64,000 bases of DNA. Origin: Lepidodermella squamata (lineage: Eukaryota > Gastrotricha). The translations under genes were made by a program, and so were the position numbers. Below, one piece after another: positions 16,579 to 27,452 of this stretch. Below the pieces are notes generated by a model. The model did no database searches. It had not been told where the DNA came from and saw only the letters and a program-made list of their open reading frames with translations. The DNA is taken from positions 1-64,000 of the forward strand of contig JBLDXI010000054.1 in assembly GCA_047495785.1 (NCBI GenBank), given 5' to 3'. Within the stretch, counting starts at the first letter, position 1. Every line of letters starts with the position of its first letter.

Positions 16579-17165
16579 TTAGTCCTCGTCACTTGATGGC
16601 ACAATGTCGTCAAATACAGTTAGAAATTGCGTAAATGCTTTTCGGGTTTCTTCATCATCAAAGGGGTACCGTTTAACTGCAGTTTCGACGCGTCTTCGCT
16701 CGATGTCTTCGTATGCAGATCTGCGCTTCTTTATCCTGCAGAATCGAGATACTCTCGAATAGTGTGCCAAAGCATCTTCGATGCGCATTCTCGGAAACAG
16801 ACTTTCCATTGCACGAACTTCTCGGTTGGGTTCGTCCCTAGTAGGCCTGATACTTTTGACATAGGTGCTCACATGGAAACAAAACGATGACAGGATGGGA
16901 CCATATAAGGTTCTGCGATGGTCCTGCCAGTCATCATCAAGATCAGGGGACGTTGTTAGGCAGTCCTGGTCATCGCTTACAGCTATGCATAACGAAGTCG
17001 AGGTTCAATCACGTATTTATCATACAACAATTTTTTACCAGAGACACCTCCTGCAGGTAGCCAAACTTTAACTTCTGCAACATTAGTACCATCTCTGTCC
17101 GCCAGTGCTGAAATTCGCTGTTGCTTGTTCGGTCCTGTCCAGTGGTAAGCTAATCTACACTCCAT
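16579..17165 (-). CDS. Two-exon gene of unknown function
   Basis: Reconstructed: exon 17039-17165 (from an ATG at 17165) and exon 16579-16982, joined by a 56-nt GTAAAA...CATAG intron (16983-17038). The reading frame continues in phase through the junction and upstream of where either open frame alone would begin. The product is 176 aa or longer if a further 5' exon exists. The C-terminal half is highly charged (RFCRIKKRRSAYEDIERRR) and ends in an acidic SSDED tail; the middle has an Asp cluster. No domain recognised. Base composition is richer in GC than the Polinton flank, so I take it as a host gene. Confidence 0.5.
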
Positions 17166-17650
17166 GCTTTCAGATGATGGGCAAGACTTTAGAAAAGTTA
17201 CTACGCGTGCAAAATACAGGCGGCATACTGATAAGCACAGTTTGATCAATACACCTAGGGCGTCGTTGCCTTGGAAACTCCATTAATATTTAAACTTTTA
17301 TCAATACATTGGCTAATGGAAATTCAATTATGTTTCTGATTCATCGACACCCCATGATGAAAGCATTGCGCATTCATGTTGAAGGTATTGAATTATTCAT
17401 GAAAATAAGACGGTATTGTTCGAACAAAATCAATAGAAAGAACTATGCAGGTATGGAAACATATGTTGATTGACATTAAAGGATGCGGCTAGACATGCAC
17501 TCAACTAATTCGTAAGCTAACCCTGTGTACGAACGATTCACAATACATTTGAACAGCTGTGTAATTAAAGATTGTTTAGGTCTGAAAGGAAAGAAATTAA
17601 AATAAAATCGCCTGTTCGGAGATGAAAATATGAGAAGATCCATAGATTGG
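17166..17650. other. Gap, no gene seen
   Basis: AT-rich sequence upstream of the unknown minus-strand gene. It may hold a further 5' exon of that gene (an ATG-led open stretch lies near 17282 in another frame), but I could not find a convincing splice. Nothing else stands out. Confidence 0.4.
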
Positions 17651-17654
17651 TGCC

Positions 17655-18040
17655 TTTGAGAGAGGATCTACCAAATGGCGCGAACCCCAGGGCACCTCCC
17701 TCGATGTTCAGCGCCTGGGACGCCATTTTGTTTCAAGGCATTTACACCGCGTCAATTGAATCACCCTATTTCAGTTTTCAGGTCATCGATCATCGCTGCC
17801 AGCTGAACCAGTCGTGCGATGAGACACTAGGAACTGAATTTCGCTTGAAGAGAAAGATTGAAACCACTCCCGTTATTATCGATTCATCATCGCTTGAAAA
17901 GGGGCGGGGTTTGAACTACCCGGTCCGCCCGGTGGTGCGGGCCCTACCCCACCAAACCCAGGCGGACAAGACCCCCGCCCATTTACGCGGTGTCACTTGA
18001 ATTTCAATTTAATTTAATTCGAGTTATCAGGTCATATTCA
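17655..18040 (-). repeat. Two related GC-rich tRNA-like repeats
   Basis: Two diverged units share ends of the type CATTTAC(A)CCGCGTCA(A)TTGAA...TTATCAGGTCAT (about 17737-17787 and 17980-18034). On minus each holds a B-box-like GGTTCGCGCC or GTTCAAACCCC. The second is bounded by imperfect inverted repeats GGGGCGGGGT (17901) and ACCCCCGCCC (17971-17980), about 80 bp apart. SINE or foldback element; it abuts and may have truncated the receptor pseudogene to its right. Confidence 0.4.
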
Positions 18041-18081
18041 CCTGGCCGGCTGCCCGGGCTAGTATCGGTATTTCTTACTAC

Positions 18082-18896
18082 TCTGGTATCCAACCTTGTT
18101 CCATGCAAATGCGATCGACGGCTCGGCAATTGGCGTCGAAGGTTTTCGTCGATATGTAACCGTAGAACTCCTTCAAGGGAACGTTATATTTGGCTTGGCT
18201 GGGAAATAGGAGTCCTACTGTAATTTAGACATGACTTTCTTCCCCTTCGATAAGCAGACGTGTGATATCGAATTTATTCTGTCGCAAAGCGACAAATTCG
18301 CAAAAATCAGTAGCGCAAAGTTCTTGGCGTTAAAACAAAACAAAACTCCATTTATGAAGGAGAACTCCGGATGGGAGCATGACGTGTCGCAACGATTCGC
18401 ATCGTTTGGCGTTCTAGAATACAACCCATCAACTAATATGTCAATGGCTACTTTCAGCTTCGTATTCAAACGGAAACCTGAATACTATTTGACATACCTT
18501 TTCGGGCCGAGTGTGCTTCTCAGCGTGTTGATTCTGTCGTCATTTCTGATCCCGGCCGAGGTTCCAGATCGGCCTGTTTTCGCTTGTACGGTCATGTTGT
18601 CTATATTTGTTCTTCAAAATAACCTTCAGGCGTACTTGCCAAAAACCCCGAAACCGATGGCTGCCGGAATTTTCAACTTGTCGCAAGCCGTCCTCGCTAC
18701 GCTGTGCATCATATACGAATCCATGATGTGCGGTTTCATCGTTCTGCTTCCAGAAATCTCTGGTAAAAAGTTGCCCGTTCTCGGTAGAACAGTTTCTTTC
18801 TATTTTGTTATCGATGCCATTGTGTTTTTACTGACCTTTATTGCATATTTAACGTCATATGTGGTGATTGGTATCATTTTGTTACAGCTGTTCTAA
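18082..18896 (+). pseudogene. Cys-loop receptor pseudogene, 5' truncated with in-frame TAG (subgroup A)
   Basis: From 18082 the plus frame aligns with the middle of the subgroup A receptors (TLFHANAIDGSA versus TLSHENSVGSPA) and continues to the end of M4. The first ~120 codons (signal peptide and N-terminal ectodomain) are missing; repeat DNA lies there instead. A TAG at 18207-18209 replaces a Leu/Phe codon just before the Cys-loop. Downstream of it the frame is clean: CNLDMTFFPFDKQTC, M1-M3, a short loop and M4. A start at the ATG 18231 would omit the first Cys of the loop, so a functional channel is unlikely. The intact 3' half suggests recent loss. Confidence 0.8.
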
Positions 18897-20971
18897 ATTC
18901 TAAGAAGTTTAAGTCATACGAACGGAAAAAACTCGCCCCATCTTCGCTTGCTGCGTTTAGTACTGTCTTGTGTATAGGATAACTATTTAACCTAGTCTTC
19001 CTGTTTCTGAAACTGCTGATATTATCGGTTGTTGGGGATAGTTTCAGTGTATCCATACGCATTTTTAATTTCTGGCTTCACGGAGACTTTCAAATTATGT
19101 GAGGCAGATAAATATCTTTAAAGCAAAAGTATTTTCGTGTTTCACAGAAGATCCGAAGATGCCCTTTCGGCTAGGGACTACTACTGTATGGACCCGACAC
19201 TTTCAAGCAAACTTTCAAGTGTCCTGTAGGACACTGGTGTCCTATGGGCCTCAAAATGACAAAAGGAAAAAAATAGATCCGCACTTAGAAACAAGGTATT
19301 TTTGCACCATTTTTCAGACTCAAATCGAAAAAAAATCGTCAGCTAAAGCTCGCTTCGCTCGCGAGTTGCCTATTTATGAAATAATTCATGAAAACCCCCG
19401 ATGGGACGGTAACCGATGCTTCTCTGAGACGATAAATGATGGAATCAATTTTTGAAACTGACCTATGTCCCTTGTTATTTAAGCACGTTACAGATTGCAC
19501 CTTACGACATGATTAATTGAAATTTCATAATTAACGAGTGCATTTCTTGGAAGGCATTTCCTCATATTTAAGATAGTATACGTCGTTTTTCAGTGTCGAA
19601 TTCTAAAAATTCTAAAAAAAAGTTTATGTTTCACCCGGGATTTTATCAGTTTCGAGCACGGTTGCCATCAAAAACCAATTTGAACTAGCAATAAATTTGT
19701 CGCTCAAAAATTTGCACAAAATCCCAACCAAATTTCAGCCATTTTACCTAGGTGTCCTACGAGCTATTCTCATAGGACACTGCTGTGTCATACGAGACAA
19801 AAAGTTTGGAAACCGCTGGGCTAAACCTGTGTATTAATTCACTCAATAATGGCGATGACTTATCCTAATCTGAACGCAATCTGACCTAGCGGCGATAAAG
19901 GAGCCTCGAGTGATTATTAATGTGATTTATGCCAGTCTCCCTCTACCTCGAATCTCTCGAAGTTTAAATGGCTGCCTCCGGTCTAGCTTTGATCTAATTT
20001 CTACGATCAAAGATCAAAGTAGACGGATCATTTCGCCATTTCTCGATCTACTGATTTCCGACTGGGGATAGTGGTCTTTTTTATCAATTATTCGCAGGAC
20101 GCAGGACACAGGACACAAGTGTGAATAAGTTGTGTGCGTGATGAGAGTGGTGTTACCACCTGGGCTCCGCTAGGTACCCGTCTCTCAGTGCACCATCCAC
20201 CACCTCCTTTCTCCGACCAACATGTAACAACCCAACACAGAGGCCATAACGCAGTCACGGATCATCAGATTGCACAATATTGGAGCTACATTGATGGATG
20301 ACCAGCAAGGCTGCTTGCTGTGCACGCTGGGTGGTCGAACGCCAACTACTCCGTACCACAGTGAGACAAGCAGTTTAGTGCGTTTTTTTTAAGCGATGAG
20401 GTAGTCTGCCGACTAGCACTCACTTCCCTTTGTCCCAGCATCGCCCATTTAACGCAGACGTCGACCGATTCCGATTCCGATTGTGTGCGTGAAAATGCGT
20501 CACCACTGCGTTACACATTGCGGGTAGGAATGCTTCAACTAGCCATTATGAATTATGATTATCAATTAGCCGTGACATGGCTGTGCATATGCTGTAGGTA
20601 CTATAAAAATATTATTATTTACAAAAATAGCTTGATGAATATTATAGTGCTCATCGACCCAGCCCCCTCAGTATAAATTGAATCAAATAAAATTAAACGT
20701 TTTATTGAACAGTTTGCACTAATTTAACAGAGAAAGCTATAAACTAAATTCCACGCTGGAAAACTGAGTGAGATCTTTTAGTGAAAGCTTCTCGCAAACT
20801 ATTATTTGGACGCGGAATTCTTATGAGCCATAGCTATTATTCTCAATAACTAAACGATTTCTTCAGAATCCAAACCTGCTGGCCCAACCTGGACAGTTAG
20901 CTCCTTACAGCCCTTGCAGTGTTCGAGCAGGCTTTCAACGGACTATTATTATGCGGATTTATTTATTGTGA
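18897..20971. other. Long gap with transposon-like sequence, no gene seen
   Basis: Apart from the hAT-like repeat at 19219-19818, this 2-kb stretch holds only short shadow frames, an inverted ATCAAAGATC-type pair near 19990-20020 and low-complexity ACAGGACAC repeats near 20095-20115. I see no coding signature. Confidence 0.5.
19219..19818. mobile_element. hAT-like MITE remnant
   Basis: The right end, read on minus from 19818, starts CAGCGGTTTCCAAACTTTTT and runs into TCTCGTATGACAC, the style of hAT (Charlie-like) termini. Imperfect inverted copies follow: GGTGTCCTATG at 19237-19247 against CATAGGACAC at 19771-19780, with AGTGTCCTGTAGGACACT (19219-19236) a near-perfect palindrome. The left tip is eroded and no 8-bp duplication is evident. 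Interior non-coding. Confidence 0.45.
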
Positions 20972-22163
20972 ATGACTCTGATTCTGATTATCACACTATT
21001 TTCTACATTAGCTTGCCTGAGAGCCGCGAATGACGACCTATTCGGGAATGCAACCGCTATTATCCTTGAAAGCTGCCACGTTAGCCCAACAATCAACTCC
21101 CCTCAGGAAAAAGAGAGGATCCCGACTCCGCTTACAGTCACCATGCAAGGCGATCGCTTCCTAGGAATAAACGAACCCGATGAGACCTTCTCTTTTGTTG
21201 GCTCGCTCTTCCTAACCTGGATTGTACCTTGTGTTGGACAACTATATGAAAGCCCTATTTGGCCGAAAGATCTGCCCGAAATGACGAGGGAGAACCCGGA
21301 TCACTACTGGGCGCCCGATATCCTCCATAGAAATAGCGTCGAAGACGTTGGTCTAGACAGTAATTCGCTGAGCAAACGGCTCGCCATAATTCTAGCAGCG
21401 AATTTTTTTTGTGACCTACAATTTCGGAACGTTTACCTCATATTGCGACCTGGATTTGTTTAAATTCCCCTTTGACTCACAAACTTGCTACGCCTATTTC
21501 ATCCTTAACCAAAAGTCGAATTTTGTCAACATTGCATACGCAAAATTCGAATCGGTTTCAAAGTATTTTATGCCAGATAACGCGGCTTGGAAACTGGTGG
21601 AATTTAACGCAACTCATCAAGGTGAGCTGATTATTGTTCAAGGCTATGATTATCCATTCACGTCAGCAAAATTTTACATGACCTTCGAAAGAAAACCAGC
21701 ATACGTCATGACAAATCTATTCGCGCCTAGTTTCATACTCAGCTTATTGGAATTATCGTCTTTTTTAGTTCCTGGCGATATGCCTGATCGGCCAACTTTT
21801 GCCTGTACCGTTATGCTGTCGATTTTCGTGCTTCAGAGCCAGATAATGGCGAATCTACCGAAAACACCAAAGCCCATCTTTTCTTCTTATTACGTTCTGG
21901 CTCAGTCCGGGTTTGCAATGTTATGCGCCATCTATGCCGCGGCAATGTGTTCATTTCACTCGTTTTATCCGGATTTGGCCAGCAGCAAAATGAGTCTGTT
22001 TAAAAGTTGTCGATTGTCGACCTTTATTGATTTAGTTGCATTTCATATTGCTGCAGTACTTTTGGTTATTCTCAATCTATCAGCAGCTGCTATTTTTGTG
22101 CGATTGAATGGGGATGAGAAATATTTCAGTGACATGTGGCATCTGAACTTTGAAAGTTGCTGA
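20972..22163 (+). pseudogene. Cys-loop receptor with single-base frameshift (subgroup D)
   Basis: Signal peptide from the ATG at 20972 (MTLILIITLFSTLACLRA), N-terminal ectodomain with the family NSP motif, then a break at a T8 run (21403-21410): one base too many shifts the frame just before the Cys-loop. The second frame supplies CDLDLFKFPFDSQTC, M1, M2 (PDRPTFACTVML), M3 and M4 and ends at 22163 with a slightly longer C-terminal tail than its relatives. Everything else is intact. Either a very young pseudogene or an assembly error in the homopolymer. Most similar in the M2-M3 region to the 58167 gene. Confidence 0.75.
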
Positions 22164-22341
22164 ATGATGGGAGAGATGAAAAATGAAACTTACGTGACCA
22201 ATTTTATTGTCACTTTTAATCTGTAGAATTGCTTAAAGTTCGAGTCTTTCATTCTGGCTTCGAATGAATACCGAGCGGGAAAAATCTTCCCCACTTTATA
22301 AGTTATAAGGTAATCAAATTAGCACGCAATTTGAGGTAGTT

Positions 22342-23011
22342 CTAGTTGCTAGCTGAATCATAAAACAGCTCCACTGTTTCATCCGAGTCTTTTGCCTTGG
22401 CATAATCTCTAGCCGTCTTGCCACTTGCATCTTTCGCGCGAACCTCGGCCTTGAAATGATCTGTAAGCATTTTCATTATTCCAACTTTTTCACCGATAGC
22501 AGCGTAATGCAATGGTGTTCGGCCATGCTTGTCGCGAGCTTCGACATTGACATTGAATTTCCCTGCCAGCAAATCAACTACTTGAGCGTGGCCATACTCA
22601 GCAGCATAGTGCAACGGCGTCCTTCCATCAATATCCTCAACTTCCGCATTAGCCTCCAATTTTCCAGCAAGAAAATCGACCATATCAGAATTGCCGTCTA
22701 TTGCAGCTTTGTGCAAAGCTCTTATGCCGTTCTGATCTGCAGCATTGACGTTAGCACCGAATTCTTTCACTAGAAATACCATAGCTTCTGTTTGACCAGC
22801 CCTCGCAGCAAAATGAAATGCCGTTTCGTTATTAGAGTTTCGATAATCGACAATTGAGTGCCTCATCCTCAAGAAGCATCCTCATTCTATAGATATCGCT
22901 CCGTGCAGCACATTCGAAGAGTTCCTTGGTTTCAAGACTATGACTTGAGAAAATAGAACAGAATAAATGAACAAATGAACCTACGTTCTGGTAATCATTC
23001 TTATTGTTCAT
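22342..23011 (-). pseudogene. Ankyrin-repeat gene with one-base frameshift
   Basis: The main frame (22342-22866) encodes about 4.5 ankyrin repeats: NETAFHFAARAGQTEAM, IRALHKAAIDGNSDMV, RTPLHYAAEYGHAQVV, RTPLHYAAIGEKVGIM, then KTARDYAKA. Upstream, an ATG at 23011 opens another frame carrying the first repeat's ELFECAARSD...MRMLLEDEA and then runs off frame. One surplus base in AATT at about 22852-22855 explains the break exactly, because the two parts abut inside one repeat without a possible intron. So this is a single ankyrin ORF of about 220 codons broken by an indel, real or technical. Cytosolic adaptor presumably; no signal peptide seen. Confidence 0.7.
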
Positions 23012-23847
23012 AAGACATAAGGCGTATGATGTATCAGTGTAATTTATCTACTATTTTATGAACTATTCCATTCATGATTAGGGAACTATAATATCACTCG
23101 GATTGTTGCGTTGAAATTACTAATTGTATTAAAATCAAACGATTCAGTGTTTGTATTTCATTACCTAAACCCTAAACTTACAAAATATGTGTGTGCGTGC
23201 TTTTTTTTATTAGATTTTATTCATCGTAATGCGTATAAAAATTTGTACTTGGAGGCTCATGCTAATAAATAATTCAAGTCTTATACGTACGGCATATGGA
23301 TTATTCATGAATCCTACGAAGCCTACGCAGCGAATTCTTTCAAGTTGATGCGACATGCGACATGAGGAAAATGCTGCAATTTCATTCAGTGCGTGCTAGT
23401 TCTGTAAAGAAATGAAGTGAGCAAGTTGCGTTTTAAATTGCTTATACCTTCCGTGATTTGGGAACTTTTAAAGCTCATACATCAACCCGTTTTTCTGCTC
23501 CCGGCTCGCCACTCGCCACAAACTTCATCTTGGGGAGAACATTTCGTGGGGATATCTTGAAATAGGACCAGGTTGTATAAATATCAAGATCTGGAACAAC
23601 GCACCCTGAAGTTCTTAACATTTCCAATTTCATGGTAAGTTTCCCCCTTAGCGAAAGTTATCCGGATCATAGCGGAAAATATGCCGTAAAACAGCCCGAG
23701 ATATGTTCTGATATCCCGGGCTGTTTGAGCCAGGATATCACGCTATCCTACCAAGGACCTACCAAGGACACTGGATCTCCCTAGAAGGCAAGAAGGAAAA
23801 GGTCCAGATTTTTATTTACTTCTTCAACATAATAACTGATAAGCAGG
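23012..23847. other. Gap, no gene seen
   Basis: AT-rich; a CAGCCCGGGATATCAGAAC-type inverted pair around 23693-23725 (CAGCCCGAGATATG... ...ATATCCCGGGCTG) forms a strong hairpin of about 18 bp arms. No ORF with recognisable content. Confidence 0.4.
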
Positions 23848-24978
23848 CTAACGAAGAAGCAAAGTGAAAACGACGGCGTAAAACAAAGTTATGCAAGCGA
23901 AATGAGTGAAAAAAGATAGCAAGTCTACAAATATGAATAAACGACCCTCGCGACCAAACCATCGAACTTTCCGCTCCGCTTGTTCGGGCCAAAGAGTTGT
24001 AAATCCACACATTACAGCTGAATACATTGCAACGATAGCTGAGAAGACAACGACTCCCACCAAGTAAAACTCGGCAACCATTGGCCTTGGGCTAGCTGGG
24101 ACTGATGCTCCGAATTGACTCTGCATCACCATGATTGACAGCATTACAGAACACGCGAAAGCTGGCCGGTCCGGTTCAGTCGCTGGAATAGCGAAAGATG
24201 CGAAGACGAGGCCGTTCAAAATCACACTAGGCGCGAAAAGCGAGATGATAATGAACTGCGGTTTTCGCTTCAAAATGATGGATATTCTCGCCTCCGTGAA
24301 CCTATCCGGGCCAATCATGATGCCATCGAGATGCGTTTCATTGCTCACGATTTCCCAGTTTGAATTCGACGGCATACCGTTGCTCTGGAATCTCTGGTAA
24401 ATTGCTTCGTTGATATTCATATGCCGTTGAGGCAGCCGGCTTGATATGATCAAAGAGCAGGTTTGAGCGTCGAACGGGAATCGAAGCAGTTCCAGATCAC
24501 AAGTTGTCGTAAACCTGCCGTGGTAACTGCCTAAAAAGCGACCCTCAGATGGCCACATAACCATGCTTCTAAACGTTTCTTCAGCCGCGTCAAGGGCCGT
24601 TTGCCCATACGAGTTTCGCAAAGTCAGTGGCGGGAACCAAATGCTGTCTGTTGGGACTTCATACATTTCTCGGTAGAAATATTCTGGCCAGTGGTTGGAG
24701 GCGTTGTTGACGTAATCCTTGACGCATTTAACTTCCCAAAAGAGATGTATTGCGCCGTTAAACGAAAACGTCTCAGCTACGTCGTTGATGCCGAGGAAGC
24801 GGTCCAAGCCAACAGTGACTGACAGATTTGTTGTTAATTTAGTAATTTCATTCGGTGAATTCGCCGATGCGTGAATGTGGCAGTTTTGCTGCAGAAGCTC
24901 CAAGGCTGGGAAATAGTTTTCGTTCAGGGCGACCACGCCTGCTATGAACCAGCAAAAAAGGATGAATCTTGAAGCCAT
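23848..24978 (-). CDS. Cys-loop ligand-gated ion channel subunit (subgroup C)
   Basis: 376 aa from the ATG at 24978; the frame is open 21 codons further but only from a TTG, and this Met begins a good signal peptide (MASRFILFCWFIAGVVAL). Cys-loop C160-C174 (CDLELLRFPFDAQTC), extra ectodomain cysteines C33 and C85, M1 about 241-263, M2 after PATEPDR (9' Leu present), M3 about 301-325, a loop of only about 20 residues and M4 about 347-373. No vicinal Cys pair in loop C, so not a classical nicotinic alpha subunit. Uses VMQSQFGASVPASPRP between M2 and M3, the subgroup C signature shared with the 30553 and 38090 genes. Intronless. Ligand unknown. Confidence 0.88.
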   Translation of the reverse strand: MASRFILFCWFIAGVVALNENYFPALELLQQNCHIHASANSPNEITKLTTNLSVTVGLDRFLGINDVAETFSFNGAIHLFWEVKCVKDYVNNASNHWPEYFYREMYEVPTDSIWFPPLTLRNSYGQTALDAAEETFRSMVMWPSEGRFLGSYHGRFTTTCDLELLRFPFDAQTCSLIISSRLPQRHMNINEAIYQRFQSNGMPSNSNWEIVSNETHLDGIMIGPDRFTEARISIILKRKPQFIIISLFAPSVILNGLVFASFAIPATEPDRPAFACSVMLSIMVMQSQFGASVPASPRPMVAEFYLVGVVVFSAIVAMYSAVMCGFTTLWPEQAERKVRWFGREGRLFIFVDLLSFFTHFACITLFYAVVFTLLLR

Positions 24979-25170
24979 GTTTGACAACGAATCGGGCGAA
25001 TGGAAGATGTCATTTCCTTGCAAGAAATTTAAAGCAAACACTGCTTGATAGAACAGACTTAATTAATTTTCACATTCTTTTTTTGTTTACTAACCGAGCA
25101 TTTTCAATCGATTTCGATATCATCTTGCACGTACGTGATCATACTCATCATAAAGCGCTCCGGGACTCAG

Positions 25171-25244
25171 GACTAAGGCGAATTAGCAAGTTAGGGTTCC
25201 GCGTTCTCACCGCGACGGCCCGGTTTCGATTCCCGGAACTAAAC
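25171..25244 (+). repeat. tRNA-Glu(CTC)-like pseudogene or SINE head
   Basis: The segment from the D-arm end to the T-arm closely follows eukaryotic tRNA-Glu: TTAGGGTTCCGCG then TTCTCACC with a CTC anticodon, then GGCCCGG and TTCGATTCCCGG. An extra T in the T-arm and lack of acceptor pairing argue against a working tRNA. Possibly a SINE head; an AATTTCGGCTCGCTTGGCGCAGC A-box-like stretch lies 100 bp further on. Confidence 0.5.
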
Positions 25245-25867
25245 TATTTCTAACATGAAGTTTCGGATTCTTTTGTTGTTACGCAGCTTGAAAAAGTAAT
25301 CTTACTGAAATAAATGATTCCCACATGCCCATAGGTAAACGGAATTTCGGCTCGCTTGGCGCAGCTCGTGGTTCTAGATCGGGGGAAATTGTATTTCATT
25401 ATGGAAGACACTTGGCAGATGTTTTTCCCAAGTTTGGTTCTTGAACAGTGTAACAGCGTAAGAAATGTATGTGCTCCATTTTTAATTTGCTCAATTCAAG
25501 GATGAAATCAGCAATACATTTTACAATACAATAGAATGGTATAATTTCAATACCTTCGAGCTTTCTTGACGGAGCACGTCCAGCATACCTTGTGCATAGT
25601 GCCAAGTACAGCAAATTATCGTGCACTCGGATGATGCGATGCGGAAATTGAATCATACCTGTTTTGCGCCTCTGACATTTTTCGTAAATGAAAAAACCAT
25701 TCTATCAACCAATAATTCAATACAAAATCGCAGAGGACGAAACTGACGATGAATCTGAGAGGAAATTGCATTCGAAAGCATTGAGATTGACGAACTATAA
25801 TAAAAAAATATAAAAATATCTGGCTAACTCTTTTCGTCCACTTTCCAATAGTTTATATGTCATCATC
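25245..25867. other. Gap, no gene seen
   Basis: AT-rich intergenic DNA between the tRNA-like sequence and the next receptor. A minus frame at 25399-25656 has no recognisable content. The last 60 bp probably contain the core promoter of the 25868 gene. Confidence 0.4.
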
Positions 25868-27049
25868 ATGGCTAGTTCGATACTCCAAGCAATTCTGATC
25901 ATTTACATGTCGCAGAATGCCTCGGCGAAACCAGCCGATAATGACAGTATTTGGACGTTCAACCCAACATCAACGATTCTAAGCAACTGTAGGATAGGAC
26001 CGACAGTCAATTCTCCGACTGAATTAGAAGGAGAGCCCACTCTGGTTAAGCTAGCGCTACAGCCAAAACTATTAGCAGAAATTGACGATGTTTCTGAAAC
26101 TTTCACTATTTACGCTAGACTCTTCATCATCTATGAATCAAAATGCATCGCCGACCTCTACCGAAACAAATCGCGTAATGGTAGCGTCGAATGGCCGCCC
26201 GCCATCAGATACTTGTCAAAAGAAGACCCGAGCCAGTACTGGTACCCGAACTTGTCTCATGAAAATTCAATCGCCAGCCCAGAGATGGTCGAAAGTTTGT
26301 ACAGCAGAGTAGGTATCGACTTTGTTAGAGGCAGCGTTACAATTACCCTGACGGGGAAATTCGCATCAAACTGCAATTTAGACATGACGTACTTCCCTTA
26401 CGATAAGCAGACGTGCAGTATTGAAATTGCTATTTTGCAAAGCGACATTTACACGAAAATCAGTGAAGCATGGTTCTTTTCATACAAATATTACGATCCT
26501 CCCTTTCTGAAGGAGAACTCCGGATGGGAGCATGACATTTCGCAACGATCTGCCACATTCGGCGTTCTTAGGATCATGCCTTCAGCTAATTATTCAAGAG
26601 CTACTTTCAGCTTCGGATTCAAACGGAAACCTGCATATTTTATGACATATCTTTTCGGGCCCAGTCTGCTTTTAGCAGTATTGATTTTGTCGTCGTTTCT
26701 CATCCCGGCAGAGGTTTCAGATCGACCGGTTTTCGCATGCACAGTTATGCTGACTATTTTTGTCCTGCAAGAGAATCTGCAAGCTTATTTGCCGAAAACG
26801 CCAAAGCCAATGGTCGCAGGATTCTTCAGCTTGTCACAAGCTATTCTCGCAACGCTGTGTATCATATACGAATCCATGATGTGTGGATTCATCGCTTCAT
26901 TTCCCGACATTGCGGGCAGAAAGTTTTCGATTTTTGGCAGAGCAGTTTCTTGCTATTTTGCTGTTGACGCATTCGTCTTTTCACTCGCATTCATTGCGTA
27001 TTTAGCGTCATATGGGCTGATTGTTATCATACTGTTGCATCTGTTATAA
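25868..27049 (+). CDS. Cys-loop ligand-gated ion channel subunit (subgroup A)
   Basis: 393 aa, intronless, complete. Signal peptide 1-20; N-terminal motif ILSNCRIGPTVNSPTE; extra Cys pair C41/C93; Cys-loop C169-C183 (CNLDMTYFPYDKQTC, with Tyr where others have Phe); ENSGWEHD before the last ectodomain strands; M1 about 258-281 (YLFGPSLLLAVLIL); M2 after AEVSDR with C5' and L9'; LPKTPKP linker; M3 about 317-340; loop about 18 residues; M4 about 364-391. The PDR motif here is SDR, a small change at -2'. Resembles cup-4-type nematode receptors in layout, from memory. Ligand and subunit partners unknown; acidic -1' suggests cation permeation. Confidence 0.9.
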   Translation: MASSILQAILIIYMSQNASAKPADNDSIWTFNPTSTILSNCRIGPTVNSPTELEGEPTLVKLALQPKLLAEIDDVSETFTIYARLFIIYESKCIADLYRNKSRNGSVEWPPAIRYLSKEDPSQYWYPNLSHENSIASPEMVESLYSRVGIDFVRGSVTITLTGKFASNCNLDMTYFPYDKQTCSIEIAILQSDIYTKISEAWFFSYKYYDPPFLKENSGWEHDISQRSATFGVLRIMPSANYSRATFSFGFKRKPAYFMTYLFGPSLLLAVLILSSFLIPAEVSDRPVFACTVMLTIFVLQENLQAYLPKTPKPMVAGFFSLSQAILATLCIIYESMMCGFIASFPDIAGRKFSIFGRAVSCYFAVDAFVFSLAFIAYLASYGLIVIILLHLL

Positions 27050-27452
27050 ATACTCGCCTATTAACGCTACAATGTTATGTAATACGAACATGAAACGCTT
27101 GTTTCCTTTGTGCTTTTTGCCGTTGAATGTGTGTAATGTGTATGAAAACTAAATTCTTAACGCTCTGTAGCTCTAAAACTGAACCAGCTTGTTATGTTTC
27201 TGAAACTATACGAAATGACTTTACTATTTCTGTGGATTTCCTTGAAGTTTTAGCTCATGGACGTGAAGTTTTTCCTCCATCCTTCATCCTCGGCGCATAC
27301 ATCGTGGCTTGTGATTCATCTTTTCCGAATTTCTACCTGAGATGCGATTAAAAGGCATTTTCAGACTCTATAGCCAGCATTTTTTAATGGCTCAATTTCC
27401 TTAGTTTAAACGTTTGAACACTCATTGGCACAATTAAACAGGCGAAAAGGAA
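27050..27452. other. Gap, no gene seen
   Basis: 3' flank of the 25868 receptor. A plus frame 27127-27351 lacks any recognisable motif. Nothing else supported. Confidence 0.4.

Noticed and set aside
1-17300. Terminal inverted repeats of the Polinton
   Set aside because: I compared 1-2100 with the complement of 16271-17300 by eye using several short words and found no shared block. They may be longer, further out or absent; not claimed.
17647-18000. 117-codon plus frame
   Set aside because: Lies in GC-rich tRNA-like repeats, with no motif and no relation to the receptor reading frame that follows.
22456-22773. Plus-strand 105-codon frame
   Set aside because: Shadow of the ankyrin gene on the opposite strand.
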